A DNA stretch of 64,000 nt from Urophycis tenuis. Its lineage: Eukaryota > Chordata > Actinopteri > Gadiformes > Phycidae. Of this stretch, positions 11,263-34,295 are shown one piece after another. Numbering within the stretch: the stretch's first letter is position 1; every line of letters starts with the position of its first letter. The notes under the pieces were generated by a model. The model worked only from the letters and a program-made list of their open reading frames with translations. It made no database searches and was not told the DNA's origin. The translations under genes and the position numbers were made by a program. The stretch is taken from positions 200,071 through 264,070 of the forward strand of contig JAXIVH010000080.1 of NCBI GenBank assembly GCA_036785325.1, written 5' to 3'.

Positions 11263-11443
11263 GGGCGGCAGTAGCTCAGTGGATAGAGCGGGTGGACAGA
11301 GTGGGTCGTCCACTAACCGTAGGTTCGGTGGTTCGATCCCCTTGATCCCCCTCCTCTAACTGTCCACATGTCGAACCCCACCAATGTACTGATTGTAAGT
11401 CGCTTCGGACAAAAGCGTGTGCTGAATGCCCCTTTACCCTTTA
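11263..11443 (+). mobile_element. tRNA-derived SINE
   Basis: The head carries RNA polymerase III box A (TAGCTCAGTGG, 11272-11282) and box B (GGTTCGATCCC, 11330-11340). The 3' tail contains TAAGTCGCTTCGGAC and AAAAGCGTGTGCTGAATG, the tail shared with SINEs at 50352, 52895 and the LINE ends at 34338 and 36484. The tRNA-like part has an insertion (GGGTGGACAGAGTGG) and is not a functional tRNA gene. Confidence 0.9.
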
Positions 11444-11759
11444 ATTACCTTGCACAACAAACTATGAATACCAAACTACAATATAGGCTTCCAAGCATAG
11501 CAATTTACTTCCATTTCAAATGTTGCTGCTTTCCGTAATTAATGATTTATTGTCTACTGTAAACTATCAGCTGAACGCAATCTGGTGAAGTCTGATGATG
11601 CTTGCTGAGTGGGACCCACCAGCCCGGATATTCACAAAGAAAGTCCTAGATTCATGGCTCACCTCTTGGCACTGAAAGTCCCTCCATATGTCTTCTGTTC
11701 CTTCGTCACTGTGTAGCGGGTTTGTGTCCCACTGAAAAGAGGTGACTAAAACACTAATA

Positions 11760-11795
11760 CTAATAATAATAATTATTATTATTATTATTATTTTC
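11760..11795. repeat. (ATT)n-type microsatellite
   Basis: Short run of AAT/ATT trinucleotides with imperfect flanks. Confidence 0.8.
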
Positions 11796-11969
11796 CTTAC
11801 AATAATCAAACCCAGGAACCTTGAATCAAGCTAGGGTAAAAGCGTGAGCTGTTCCAAGCACTTCTACGTTAGCCTTGTCGTGCTCCCTTCTGCTCTGGCT
11901 CAGCTGTCCAGTCAGAGGCCCCTCGTTTCCATGGCAACTCCTCAACTGTCCCTCTGTGTCATCCCTCCT

Positions 11970-12068
11970 CCCCCCCCCCCCCCCCCTTACCTGTCTCCTA
12001 AACCTCCCCCTGTCTTTCCTCCCTCTCTGTCTCCTTCCCTCCTCTCCCCCCCCCCCCCCCCCCCCCCT
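11970..12068. repeat. Two poly-C tracts in a pyrimidine-rich segment
   Basis: C runs at about 11970-11986 and 12048-12067 separated by CT-rich sequence. One strand is almost free of purines. These tracts are error-prone to assemble. Confidence 0.85.
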
Positions 12069-12094
12069 CTCTGCCTGCCTACCTCCTACCTCTG

Positions 12095-12765
12095 CCTGCA
12101 GAGTCTACATGTAAAGCTCCTCCTCACTCCTCCACAAGGAGGAGAGTCTACATGTGAGGTTACTCCTCACTCCTCCACAAGGAGGAGAGTCTACATGTGA
12201 GGTTACTCCTCACTTCTCCACAGGGAGCAGAGTCTACATGTGAGGTTCCTCCTCACTCCTCCACAAGGAGCAGAGTCTAGATGTGAGGTTCCTCCCCACT
12301 CCTCCACAAGGAGCAGAGTCTACATGTAAAGTTCCTCCTCACTCCTCCACAAGGAGCAGAGTCTACATGTAAAGTTCCTCCTCACTCCTCCACAAGGAGG
12401 AGAGTCTACATGTAAAGTTCCTCCTCACTCCTCCACAAGGAGCAGAGTCTACATGTAAAGTTCCTCCTCACTCCTCCACAAGGAGCAGAGTCTACATGTA
12501 AAGTTCCTCCTCACTCCTCCACAAGGAGCAGAGTCTACATGTAAAGTTCCTCCTCACTCCTCCACAAAGAGCAGAGTCTACATGTAAAGTTCCTCCTCAC
12601 TCCTCCACAAGGAGCAGAGTCTACATGTAAAGTTCCTCCTCACTCCTCCACAAGGAGCAGAGTCTACATGTGAGGTTACTCCTCACTCCTCCACAAGGAG
12701 CAGAGTCTACATGTGAGGTTACTCTTCACTCCTCCACAAGGAGCAGAGTCTAGATGTGAGGGTCA
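12095..12765. repeat. 43-bp minisatellite
   Basis: About 15 copies of a unit running TCTACATGTAAAGTTCC then TCCTCACTCCTCCACAAGGA. Successive TCTACATG starts at 12362 and 12405 fix the period at 43 bp. Copies differ mainly in TAAAG versus TGAGG and GAGCAG versus GAGGAG. Confidence 0.95.
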
Positions 12766-13465
12766 TTACTGCAGCCTGTCACTGTTAGCTGCCGTGAAGC
12801 TCATGGCTTCACAAGTAGCTTTTAACGTGACTTTATGAACTAAAATATGCCGCTGTTCTCATATCTTCAACCATAGTGTTCTTTGTTGTGTGTATTAAAA
12901 GCTAATGAATGTAAGTGATGCATTATGTCTTTATTTTATTTATTATGTCTGTATTTATTCCCAGGCTGATAATCTGTAGCCCGGTGTGTTTGTCATGAAC
13001 CCGAGGGAGCATATGTGTCTGACACATTGCCTGTCATCGTGTTTACATGGTATCCATTCTAATAGATCCCAACTAAATCCAATCATTATTTTCTCAAATC
13101 TGTGACTGAATGATGAGTTTCTGTGGACGCTTGGCTCCGTGGTCTCTCTGCCCCCTCCAGGACATAACTCTCCCCTGATCCTATCAGCCTACGGGTAGGA
13201 CAGCTCTCCCTCTGTCCGGGCTGCACTTCCTGCTGGACGTCTCAGTTCTTAACTCCATCATGGCTACGTGTGTGTGTGGGTGCATGACCATGTTTTTAAT
13301 GTTTTTGTTTTGTTTAATGTTTTTTTTTTTTAATATAATTTGTGTTTCTTTATAATCTTTATAATCTTATATTTAATTAACTATATCTGACTTGCTCTGG
13401 TTAGAAGTGTTTGCATGGGTTCTGCTCGCTTTCACCGCTAGTGTGGTTCACTAATAGCATATGAT

Positions 13466-13609
<144 letters not shown>

Positions 13610-13706
13610 TGCTGTAGCGTTGAACACATGTCCTCATGCTGTCCACTTTGACAGCTGACAGAGGGATGATGGAGAGACGCTGGGCGAACAACAGCGGGTG
13701 CATGCC

Positions 13707-13820
13707 AGCCAATCAGATCAGAGAGGAAGCTGTCGAGGAGGGCGGAAGCATCAGCAGCCTGAACACAGCCAATCAAATCACAGAGGAAGCTGTCGAGGAG
13801 GGCGGAAGCATCGGTAGCCT
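13707..13820 (+). promoter_or_regulatory. Duplicated CCAAT plus GC-box unit upstream of mtmr1
   Basis: A 60-bp unit occurs twice, starting at AGCCAATCA (13707 and 13767). Each copy holds CCAAT (13709-13713, 13769-13773; NF-Y type) and a GGGCGG GC box (around 13740 and 13800). The unit lies 130-240 bp upstream of the mtmr1 ATG, where a TATA-less promoter is expected. Confidence 0.55.
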
Positions 13821-13948
13821 GAAGGCACAACAACACAGAGTAACCTAACCCATCCTCCGGTCGCGATTGGAATCTGGTTCGTCTCTCATCGGATAACTTG
13901 GAACCTCTCTCTCTATGAACACATGAAGAGTGTGTTGTTCTGACTCAC

Positions 13949-25072
<11,124 letters not shown>

Positions 25073-25309
25073 CCCCGCTCTGCACCACCCACTCCTGCAC
25101 CCACTAACTGCTCAGCAATGTTACCGACGTAGCTTTCACTGTGTTGACATGTTGTTGAGAGTGTATTCCTACTGTGACACCTTTGGTTTTATATTATTGT
25201 TTTATTATTGTTATTATTATGGCATAGTTAATTGAAAGGCATTTCCATTCCATTCCAATTTGAACCAAATGTTAATTCAATGTTGACAATTCAAGTCAAT
25301 TTTGAGTGC

Positions 25310-25315
25310 AATAAA
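25310..25315 (+). terminator. Likely mtmr1 polyadenylation signal
   Basis: AATAAA 238 bp after the mtmr1 stop, followed by a T-rich stretch. Confidence 0.6.
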
Positions 25316-27028
25316 GTTTTTTTCCAAATGTTTAACCCACATGAAACCTAGGATACCTACGTACGTATTACATGAATACATACCTGCAAGTGTTACCTGA
25401 ATGACACCTACAATACATGTCACATTTGGCACATGATTATCAACAGTCATGTCTTCTTCAGTCTGTGTCCAGCTTATGATTTTTTTTGTTTTTGTTTTTA
25501 TCACAATGTATTATGTATTATCACAATGTCCCCATTTGTTGACTAGACTCTAGGCCAGCACATTATTGTAATCTCAAGATTTATTCTTTTTCTGGCAAAT
25601 GTTGTCACCCATCTCCTACAGTATTTGAGGTTTCTGGCGCAGACAGTTATTTGACTTTGTTGATTCTGAAATGTAAAGAGAATCTTCCACAGCCGACTGG
25701 CTCAGCAGCCCCGGGGCTCTGCCGACTATTCCCAGCATGCAGTGGGGCACTTTGGTTGTTTGTGATGCTTCATAGGTTAAACTTGTCATACGTTGTGTCC
25801 TTCTTTAAAAAAAAAAAAAAACGTGCTTGTACGTATCACTTTGTGTAAGAAGTCTTGTTCCTATGCTATGCTAATTTTCTGGTGGCCAAGCAATAAATAA
25901 CTGATAATTGTAAAATAATTAATAATTTACTTGGACTCGCACCCAAAAACATAAAAACAGCTTTGGTGGTTGGTGAGCTGCTGGACTCCGACACCAGGAG
26001 GGACAACAGACCAGGCCATCGAGTGGAAACGCACTGCGGCCATGACATCGCCTGACGGCACATCGATAGACAGGAATGACATGAGATTGCAGTGTGCTTA
26101 ATGCATAACCTAGTTAGAAATAAATAAGGGATCTATTATCATCACTTTATTGTATGCAATAATTACTACACATTATAAAGTTGTCACTTTACAGTGCTGG
26201 AGAGGGTTAAGATTGATTTGGTTTGAACAACAAACTTTAATCCATACAACATTTCATTACTGCATTACAATGCTACATTCCATTTTTTGAGTTGAGAGCG
26301 TAGACACTTAGGTGAGGTTGGTGAATGGTCAGCTGTCTATGATACCTTTTATATTTCAACATACATTTCTATTAGGGCTCTGGGAATTTGTGTTAATCTT
26401 TGCAAATTACGACATGTTTAAAGGTCCCATGTGTATCATTTTTAGTGGTGGGGTTCCAGATTGCAACAAACTGAATCCCCCTCCCATTCCAACAACATAG
26501 GAGGTGCTACAGTGGTCTGTGCTGTCTATGGTGTCTGTACTGGTCTGTACTGTGTAAGGTGTCTGTACTGCTCTGAGTTGTGTAAGGCGATTGCTGCATC
26601 ACAACAGTACTGAAACAGTACCACAAAGTTGCGCTGCAACCGCGGGGATAAGACATGGGGGTTCTTTACACTTTGATTGAAGATTGCTTGAAATAAAAAA
26701 AAAGCTTATTTACAGCAGTTTGTCCCTTCTGGGATACTGTAGAAACACGGAGGGCAATTCTTATTTTCACGGGATTACACATGGGATTAAATAAAACATG
26801 TTCATGAATATCACAATCAGTTTCTGCCAAGTCCATTGCACAAGATGTGACCAAATTCAACACAGGGCACCTTTAACATGGAAACAACATGTAGCAGTTT
26901 AAAAAACTAACATACAGCAAGCAGTACACCATCCTATATATCGAACCCATCAACTAACCTCAGGAACACACCACAGAATAATTGCAAGATTATTAATGTA
27001 TAAATAAGGAGTGAGCTCGGTGACGTAC

Positions 27029-27029
27029 A

Positions 27030-27103
<74 letters not shown>

Positions 27104-27104
27104 A
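27029..27104. repeat. (ATCT)n microsatellite
   Basis: About 18 ATCT tetranucleotides. Confidence 0.95.
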
Positions 27105-27529
27105 CTATAGATATATCTAGATTGGGTCTGGCAGTTTGGTCTCTTCTGAGTCGTTTGAAATTGTCAGCAATTTAAATCTTAAAGGGTCCATCAGGTTTTA
27201 ATCAACGCCACTAACTCTGAGCTCCTCCGGTTTGTCCAATCTGAATTCTGAAAGGGGATGTAGCTGAGATTCAACAGCAATTTGAGTGTAAGTTGTTAGA
27301 AATGGCCCAGCCAACTGCCAGCTGCTGGTGGGTGAACTGCTCTGTCATGAAATCTGGTTCTAGCTGACTGTGCCTGACTCTGGATGAGACCGTCTGGATT
27401 TCAGACTGAGCTCATTTCTGACCAATCAGGACATCTCTTTCCTGATTGGTTCAGGGAATATATTCTCCCTGTCAATCACAGGTGCATGAATGCGACACTT
27501 CTCAAAATATGCATGTTATCATGTTATCC

Positions 27530-27572
27530 CCCCCCCCCCCCCCCACACACATACACACACACACACACAAAT
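27530..27572. repeat. Poly-C followed by (CA)n
   Basis: A run of about 15 C followed by about 12 imperfect CA dinucleotides. Confidence 0.9.
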
Positions 27573-27771
27573 AGATTGATATAGAATAGATGTCATACAT
27601 TGTATTCTATTTAAAATACATTTTTTTGGTTGATGTATTCCATTTTTATTGAATTTTCATTTAAATATGAATGGCGACTAATTACAGCAAAGCGTCTGGT
27701 GGACTCCCAGCTCTGATTGATTTATTAATTTAGTTCTAATTGATTCTGGGATATTTGGCCCAAGAGCAAGA

Positions 27772-28610
27772 AGGTTAGGGTTAGGGTCAGGGTTAGGGTT
27801 AGGTTAGGGTAGGGTTAGGGTTTAGGTTAGGGTTAAGGTTAAAGGTCAAAGCCATCCTTCTATGTTACACTGGTCTTTAGTTGTTGTACCTTTTAATATA
27901 TTCTGGTTCTCTCCACTGCCTAAGTGGTTTGACCATGAGAGTGAGGTGAGGATTAGTTAGGGTTAGTTAGTGTTATGAGGTAAGGATTAGTTAGGGTTAG
28001 TTAGTGTTATGAGGTAAGGATTAGCTAGGGTTAGTTAGGGTTATGAGGTAAGGATTAGCTAGGGTTAGTTAGGGTTATGAGGTGAGGATTAGCTAGGGTT
28101 AGTTTGGGTTATAAGGTGAGGATTAGCTAGGGTTAGTTCGGGTTATGAGGTGAGGATTAGCTAGGGTTAGTCTGGGTTATGAGGTGAGGATTAGCTAGGG
28201 TTAGTTTGGGTTATGAGGTGAGGATTAGCTAGGGTTAGTTAGGGTTATGAGGTATAAGGATTAGTTAGGGTTATGAGGTGAGGATTAGCTATGGTTAGTT
28301 AGGGTTATGAAGATTAGTTAGGGTTAGTTAGGGTTATGAGAGGAGGATTAGCTACGGTTAGTTAGTGTTATGAGGTTAGGATTAGTTAGGGTTTGTTAGT
28401 GCTTGTTAGAGGATTAGGTTGGGTTAGTGTTTTGAGGTGAGGATTATCCAGGGTTAGGGTTATGAGGTGAGGATTAGCTCAGGTTAGTTAGGGTTATGAG
28501 GTGTAGATTATCTTGGGTTAGTTAGGGCTATGAGGTGAGGATTAGCTAGGGTTAGTTCATGTTTTGAGGTGAGGATTAGCTGAAGTTAGGGTTATGAGGT
28601 GAGGAGGAGG
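27772..28610. repeat. TTAGGG-rich segment and 34-bp minisatellite
   Basis: The first ~70 bp are imperfect TTAGGG hexamers. The rest is a minisatellite of TGAGGATTAGCTAGGGTTAG plus TTTGGGTTATGAGG; starts at 28083 and 28117 give a 34-bp period. The telomere-like words appear embedded in the unit. Confidence 0.85.
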
Positions 28611-28965
28611 TGATTTGGATGAGGCTAGCCATGGTACCATAGTGGGTGTTGTCTGTAAACCAGTTTCAGTGCGCCTGTTAAGACTTCAGTGTGCATACAG
28701 ACTACAATTGTACATAGTGACATAGTTGGTACATAGTTGGTACAAAGCCAGGTAGTGAGTACCTGGCTTTGTACCAACGTGAACAGTAAGCTAACAGCCA
28801 TGACTGAACATTCATTAAGTTTTTAAAGCTGCTTATTAGTATATACAGTGTAAACGTCCTTAAACCATTCATATATACATGAGCTACAATCAGCAGTTAA
28901 ACCCATACTATCATATTCCTCGATATCAAACCGTGTAAGAGCACTGTAACATCTGTCATCTGTGC

Positions 28966-29061
28966 ATGTGTGTCTGTGTTTGTGTTTGTGCGTGTGCGTG
29001 TGCGTGTTTGTGCGTGTGTGTGTATGTGTGTGTGTGTGAGTGTGTGTGTGTGCGTGCGTGC

Positions 29062-29096
<35 letters not shown>

Positions 29097-29109
29097 CGTG
29101 TGTGTGTGC

Positions 29110-29156
<47 letters not shown>

Positions 29157-29190
29157 TGTGTGTGTGTGCGTGTGTGTGTGCGTGCGTGTG
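28966..29190. repeat. Mixed (GT)/(GC GT) dinucleotide array
   Basis: About 220 bp of TGTG interspersed with GCGTGCGTG. It abuts the cd99l2 stop codon, so on the minus strand the 3' UTR would begin with a (CA)n tract. Confidence 0.95.
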
Positions 29191-29192
29191 TG

Positions 29193-32100
29193 TTATACAG
29201 GGTTCTCTTCCTTGCGTGGGGGCTCAGCATTAGGTGGCTCCAACAGTGTCTGTTGAGCTAGAAATAAAAACAAACAGTTAACAAATACAATAAAACGACA
29301 GGCAGCTGAGCGGATGATTGATTCTCACAATGGATCTTGAGTGGTTATGAATGAGTGAAAGGGGGCTGGTGTGTCCAGCTGCAGCCTCACCTTGTGGTTC
29401 CACGGCCACAGCCTCAAGGTTCTCTGACTTCATCACGTCCACATTTAAACTCTCTGTGTTAAAAACAAGATCACTCTTTTTAGAACGCACAAGATTGTCA
29501 CAAATGCGCGCGTCGTCGACACATCGCACTGATTCTGTGCACTGTGTGTGTGTGTGTGTGCGTTCGGACGGCGTTTCCTTACGCTGCAGACCGAAGCACA
29601 ACTTCTTCTTCTGGTAAGAGATGTAGCTGGTGATGGCCCCCACCAGCGCCACGGCAACCGCGCTGATGATGCCCCCGATGGTGCCCACCTCCCCCATGGT
29701 GTCTGGACCCCCCCAGAGGACAACGAGGTGAGGCAGACTGTACAACCTATGGACCCACAGCCGGCAGCATGGCCTGCTGTGACCCAGAGTATGTTTCTGT
29801 ACGTATCACAAAATGGTTACCGATCTGATTGTCATTTCTGTCGTCTGTCCTCCCATCGCCGTAGCCAGGTTGATTGCCTGGAGAAAACAGGATGAATTGG
29901 TGACGCAAAGGTTGATGGCTATTGTACCTCTTTTGTTTGTTATTCATATACTGTACATACCCAAAACATTACCAAAAACAAGCATCACTTAAAGCGCACA
30001 TTTTTTTAAAAAGCTTTCGACATCTAACTTGACTTCATTCATATTTGACATTCGGTTTTTAGTGCTTTGAACCCTATTCAATAAGACATTACCTTTGCCT
30101 TTGTCAGGTTTGTTGTCGCCATTCCCGGCAATATCGAAGAGATCTTCATCTGAGAATCCATCTGAACAGAGGGACATTTGTACAACAACACAACAACTGT
30201 TATTATGGGGAACAAACAACTCCACAAACATTTAGTCAGAGCGCAGTCTACACATGCATGTATCACAAGCTGGTGAAGGTTATGGTCCACATCGTCAATG
30301 ATGAATCCTGTCCTTAATGAAAACGTTTGGGTCTGTTCGCTGTCCAAGAGCCATGCCAACCATTGGCATTTGTTCATCTCCAAAGGCAAGGCAAGGCAAG
30401 GCAAAGATGAACAAATCTACAAATACAATATAAATACACTTTCAAATGAGAACATTCTGTCATGGTGAACAGAACACTGGTGGCCCATGATGTTAGGGTT
30501 AGGGTCCACATCATTCCTACTCAAATGACCGACTCGTGCTCCTTGAACCAGGTCTTGAACTAACTTCATGTTGGAACAATTCAAAATGTCTTGAAAAAAA
30601 GATTTCTCTTCTTCCTCTCTCTCGCTTTCTGTCTGGGCATCATTGTGAATGAGGGCCAACCTCATTGTTTTTCTCCTGTAAGTAAGTAGGAGAAATTCAT
30701 ATTTTTGTTGAAATATTAGCAGCTGTCTCCTCTGGTCCGCTTGTGGCTAAGAACCACTGGTATGAAAGAATGAACTGGTAGACTCACTCACTCACTCATC
30801 TTCTACCGCTTATCCGGGGTCGGGTCGCGGGGGCAACAGCTCGAGCAAGGAACCCCACACTTCCCTTTCCCGGGCCACATCCGCCAGCTCTGACTGGGGG
30901 ATCCCGAGGCGTTCCCAGGCTGGTACAGAGGATGTGATTCATCATAGACCATACTGGTGAGATACTGGTGAGCTATACTGGTGAGCTAAACCACCGTGCT
31001 CCCTGAACGCAGGGCTACGTGTGGTTCTGAGAGGCTCCTCTGCTGTGGAACCGGACCCCAGTTTGGGTTACAGGAGGCAGGCACCCTGTCCACATTTAAG
31101 AGTAAACTTAAAACGTTCCTCTTTGATTAAGCTTGTAGTTAGGGCTGGTCAGACTGTAGGCTTAGACTGCTGGGAGACTTCCCATCACTGCATGTCACTA
31201 ACTCAGACTTCTTCCCTGGAGTTTTGTCCTTTCTCGTCCTTGCAGGTACCTCTGGAGCTGGGGAGTCTGGGGTCTGAGGACCACCTTCTGCCTACTGTCC
31301 CAGTCTGGCAGGTTTTTTTTTATTCGGCAGGTTTTCCTCATGAAAAGAGCTTCTCTTTATTCAGGTCTCTGAATAACATCATGAAGAGTTTTGGTCTAGA
31401 CCTGCTTTGTATGGAAAGTGTATATAAATAATATTTAATTTAATGGAATACTGGTGAGATAATGGTAAAATACTGGTGAGACAATGGTGAGTTACCGGTG
31501 AGATAATGGGCAATGACCGGTGAGATAATGGGTACCTACTGGTGAGGTAATGGGTAATTACTGGTGAGAGAGTTGTATTGATAGTGATTGAGGATGACTA
31601 AGAGACTGGTACGGGCCTACCTCCCTGTTGCTTTTTGTTGGGTTTGACAGGTTTGTCATTGCTGGGCTGAAGGGCATCAGCCAAATCAAAGTCATTGTCT
31701 GTAAAAATGTAAACGTCAATAAAAGAAATGCATATAGAAATAATAAAAGTCCTGAGACTTGCCTGGTGCAAGTCTCAGGACTTTCAACTGCAATATGTTG
31801 TCCCCCCCACTGGATACAAGATGGCAGGGCCTTGGTGATCTCCATCATGCTGCTACTTGCTACTGCTATTTGAGATGGAGATGGAAATTGACCAAACAAT
31901 ATTGAGGCCAGACCTGGTCTCAGACTTGTTGTCAACATCTTTTCAAAATCACTGGAAACGCTGATTCCTTGGAAAGTAGCAGAATAGAATAATCTAATAT
32001 GCTGATGCCCTACCTGACTTATCACTAACAACAATGTAGGATTGTTGTTTTCTTGTTAAACTGGTTTTAGACTGAAAATCTGAGGACCTTAGGGAATATG

Positions 32101-32811
32101 TACCTTATTCTGTACCTTATTCTGCACCTTATTCTGCATTTCAACCCGCACCTTTATCGCTCATTTGCACTTCTGGTTAGAACGCCAACTGCATTTCGTT
32201 GTCCCTGTACTTGTACTCTGCACAATGACAATGAAGTTTAATCTAATCAAAGAATCTATTAGAAAGGGTGCAAACTTGTGTTCAAACTGTGAACGCTGCC
32301 ACGCCGTTCCTCATGCCGTCAAGTCCCGCCCAGTGAGGTGACGCTGAGCCAGTAGTGATGCTAACAGCTGTCCCCCACCTATCACTTGAGTGATTATAAA
32401 ATGATCCAGACCACTAACATCGGAACGGAAGCTAAACGAGTACTTGGGGACATAGCAGAGCCAGAAGCATGTCCTTTGTGCAATTCTAAACAAAGGAATA
32501 TAAGTAAAAATAGCTGTCCAATCTCCCGAAGACAAACCGACTGAGAGAGAGAGGTCGGAACGCCCACTGAAAACTGCTTCAGGCGAGGAGAAGTTCAGGG
32601 CTGGACATCAAGAAGACATCACACTACTGCGGCTGTACTGACCCACACCCAGCACATCCTCTCCTGACCTGGTTTGAACCCTCTCCTAACCTGGTTTTAA
32701 CCCTCTCCTAACCTTTTTCACAATGTTTTCGAAATGATCAAAATCGATGCTGTCCATTATTGACATTTCTGTACACTAACAATGACAGTTTGGAATGTGT
32801 CCTGCCTTGTG

Positions 32812-32881
<70 letters not shown>

Positions 32882-34242
32882 CGACCTGCTCCAGGTGTGA
32901 GCTTGCTCACCAGGCTGGGTCTTGGCGGGCACCTTTGGCTTGGGAATGGATGGGGCTTTGGTTGTTCGGTCATCTGTCCACAAATAGAACATAGATAGAT
33001 AGATAGAGATGGATAGATAAGACTTTATTAGTCCCTGAAGGGAAATTGGGTCGCTGTAGCAGCCAGGGTACATATAAATACAATACAAAAAAATGAAAAT
33101 AAAGTAAACACAGAAATGCAGTTGCATATAGTAACGTATAGTTTGAAGAAACATGTTGATATAGTGTACTTGTTTTACCATGTTATGCTAGATGTTATTG
33201 CAGCTATATGTTGAAGATACCGTCAGAATGATAGAGGGACGAACTTTCTGATCTCTAACAACCGGACATCCGGGATGTCTAGTGGTATACATAGTGTGAT
33301 ATGCTATGTTAGTGACATAACATAGTGTGGTGTTATGTTAGTGACATAACATAGTGTGGTGTTATGTTAGTGACATAATATAGTGTGGTGTTATGTTAGT
33401 GGTATACATAGTGTGATATGTTATGTTAGAGTAAACATTGGGTGCTATGTAATGTAGTGTTATACGTGGTGTGATGTTATATTGCTGTGATAGATAGGGT
33501 TATAAGGTTATGTTACGTTATACATAGTGTGATATGTTATAGTACTGTGATAGCCAGGGCTATAAGGTTCTGTTACCATTATACAATGTTTGTTTTACCA
33601 CAACATATTGATTTGATTGAAAGTGAGGGTTTCCTATACTTACGACCAGTCGGGGAGCTAAGGCTAGGCAATGCATCTTCCAAGTTGAATTCCCCCTGAG
33701 CGAGCACTGCCACATAAAGCAGACAGCAATACAATAATTACAAACAAACATCAAGTAGAAGGCAGGATGAGGACAACAAATATCAAACCTCAAGTACAAA
33801 TGGATGTCTATTAGTGATCAACAGTACATGAAAAGCCTTGTGAAACATGAGACCAACGCGGCGGCCTTTTTGGTTTTGACCATCACCATTGTCTCTGTGT
33901 CATCTTAAAGCTGCAATTAGTATGACACAGATTGGCGTAAATTTGTAGCTAACTGGGGGGAGTTCAGAGATAAAGTGTACAAACATATTTATGTACAATG
34001 TCACAGTGTTGAGAGACGCTGGGAGTGATGCCCCAATTGGTGGGAAATGAGCTGAGGTGCTCTAAAATCTATGTGGTCTCATACAGGGGCAGGCAGAGTT
34101 AACTAGAACCGATATTCTCACAGAGCATTTCACTCATTAACACTTGGCAGATGTCTAGGCCATTTCTATCAAATGAATAATAGCTCTCAAATCTAACCTA
34201 AAACACCTTTCACATACCAAATGGTATGTTAAACTTCCCTTA

Positions 34243-34295
<53 letters not shown>

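Larger units (their letters stand above)
25316..29192. other. Intergenic between mtmr1 and the cd99l2 3' end; repeats only
   Basis: No conserved exon is visible. Contents: diverged dispersed repeat (27180-27500), tetranucleotide, poly-C and TTAGGG-like repeats, a long perfect hairpin at 28736-28778 and a GT-rich array. Part of 28800-29192 is probably cd99l2 3' UTR. Confidence 0.6.

Noticed and set aside
11263..11340. Possible tRNA gene
   Set aside because: Box A and B are present, but the anticodon arm is disrupted by an insertion and the copy continues into a LINE-like tail shared with other copies; it is a SINE.
12095..12765. Regularly spaced repeats resembling a CRISPR array
   Set aside because: Units are contiguous with no unique spacers, and the DNA is from a vertebrate; ordinary minisatellite. 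The same applies to the arrays at 51170 and 58199.
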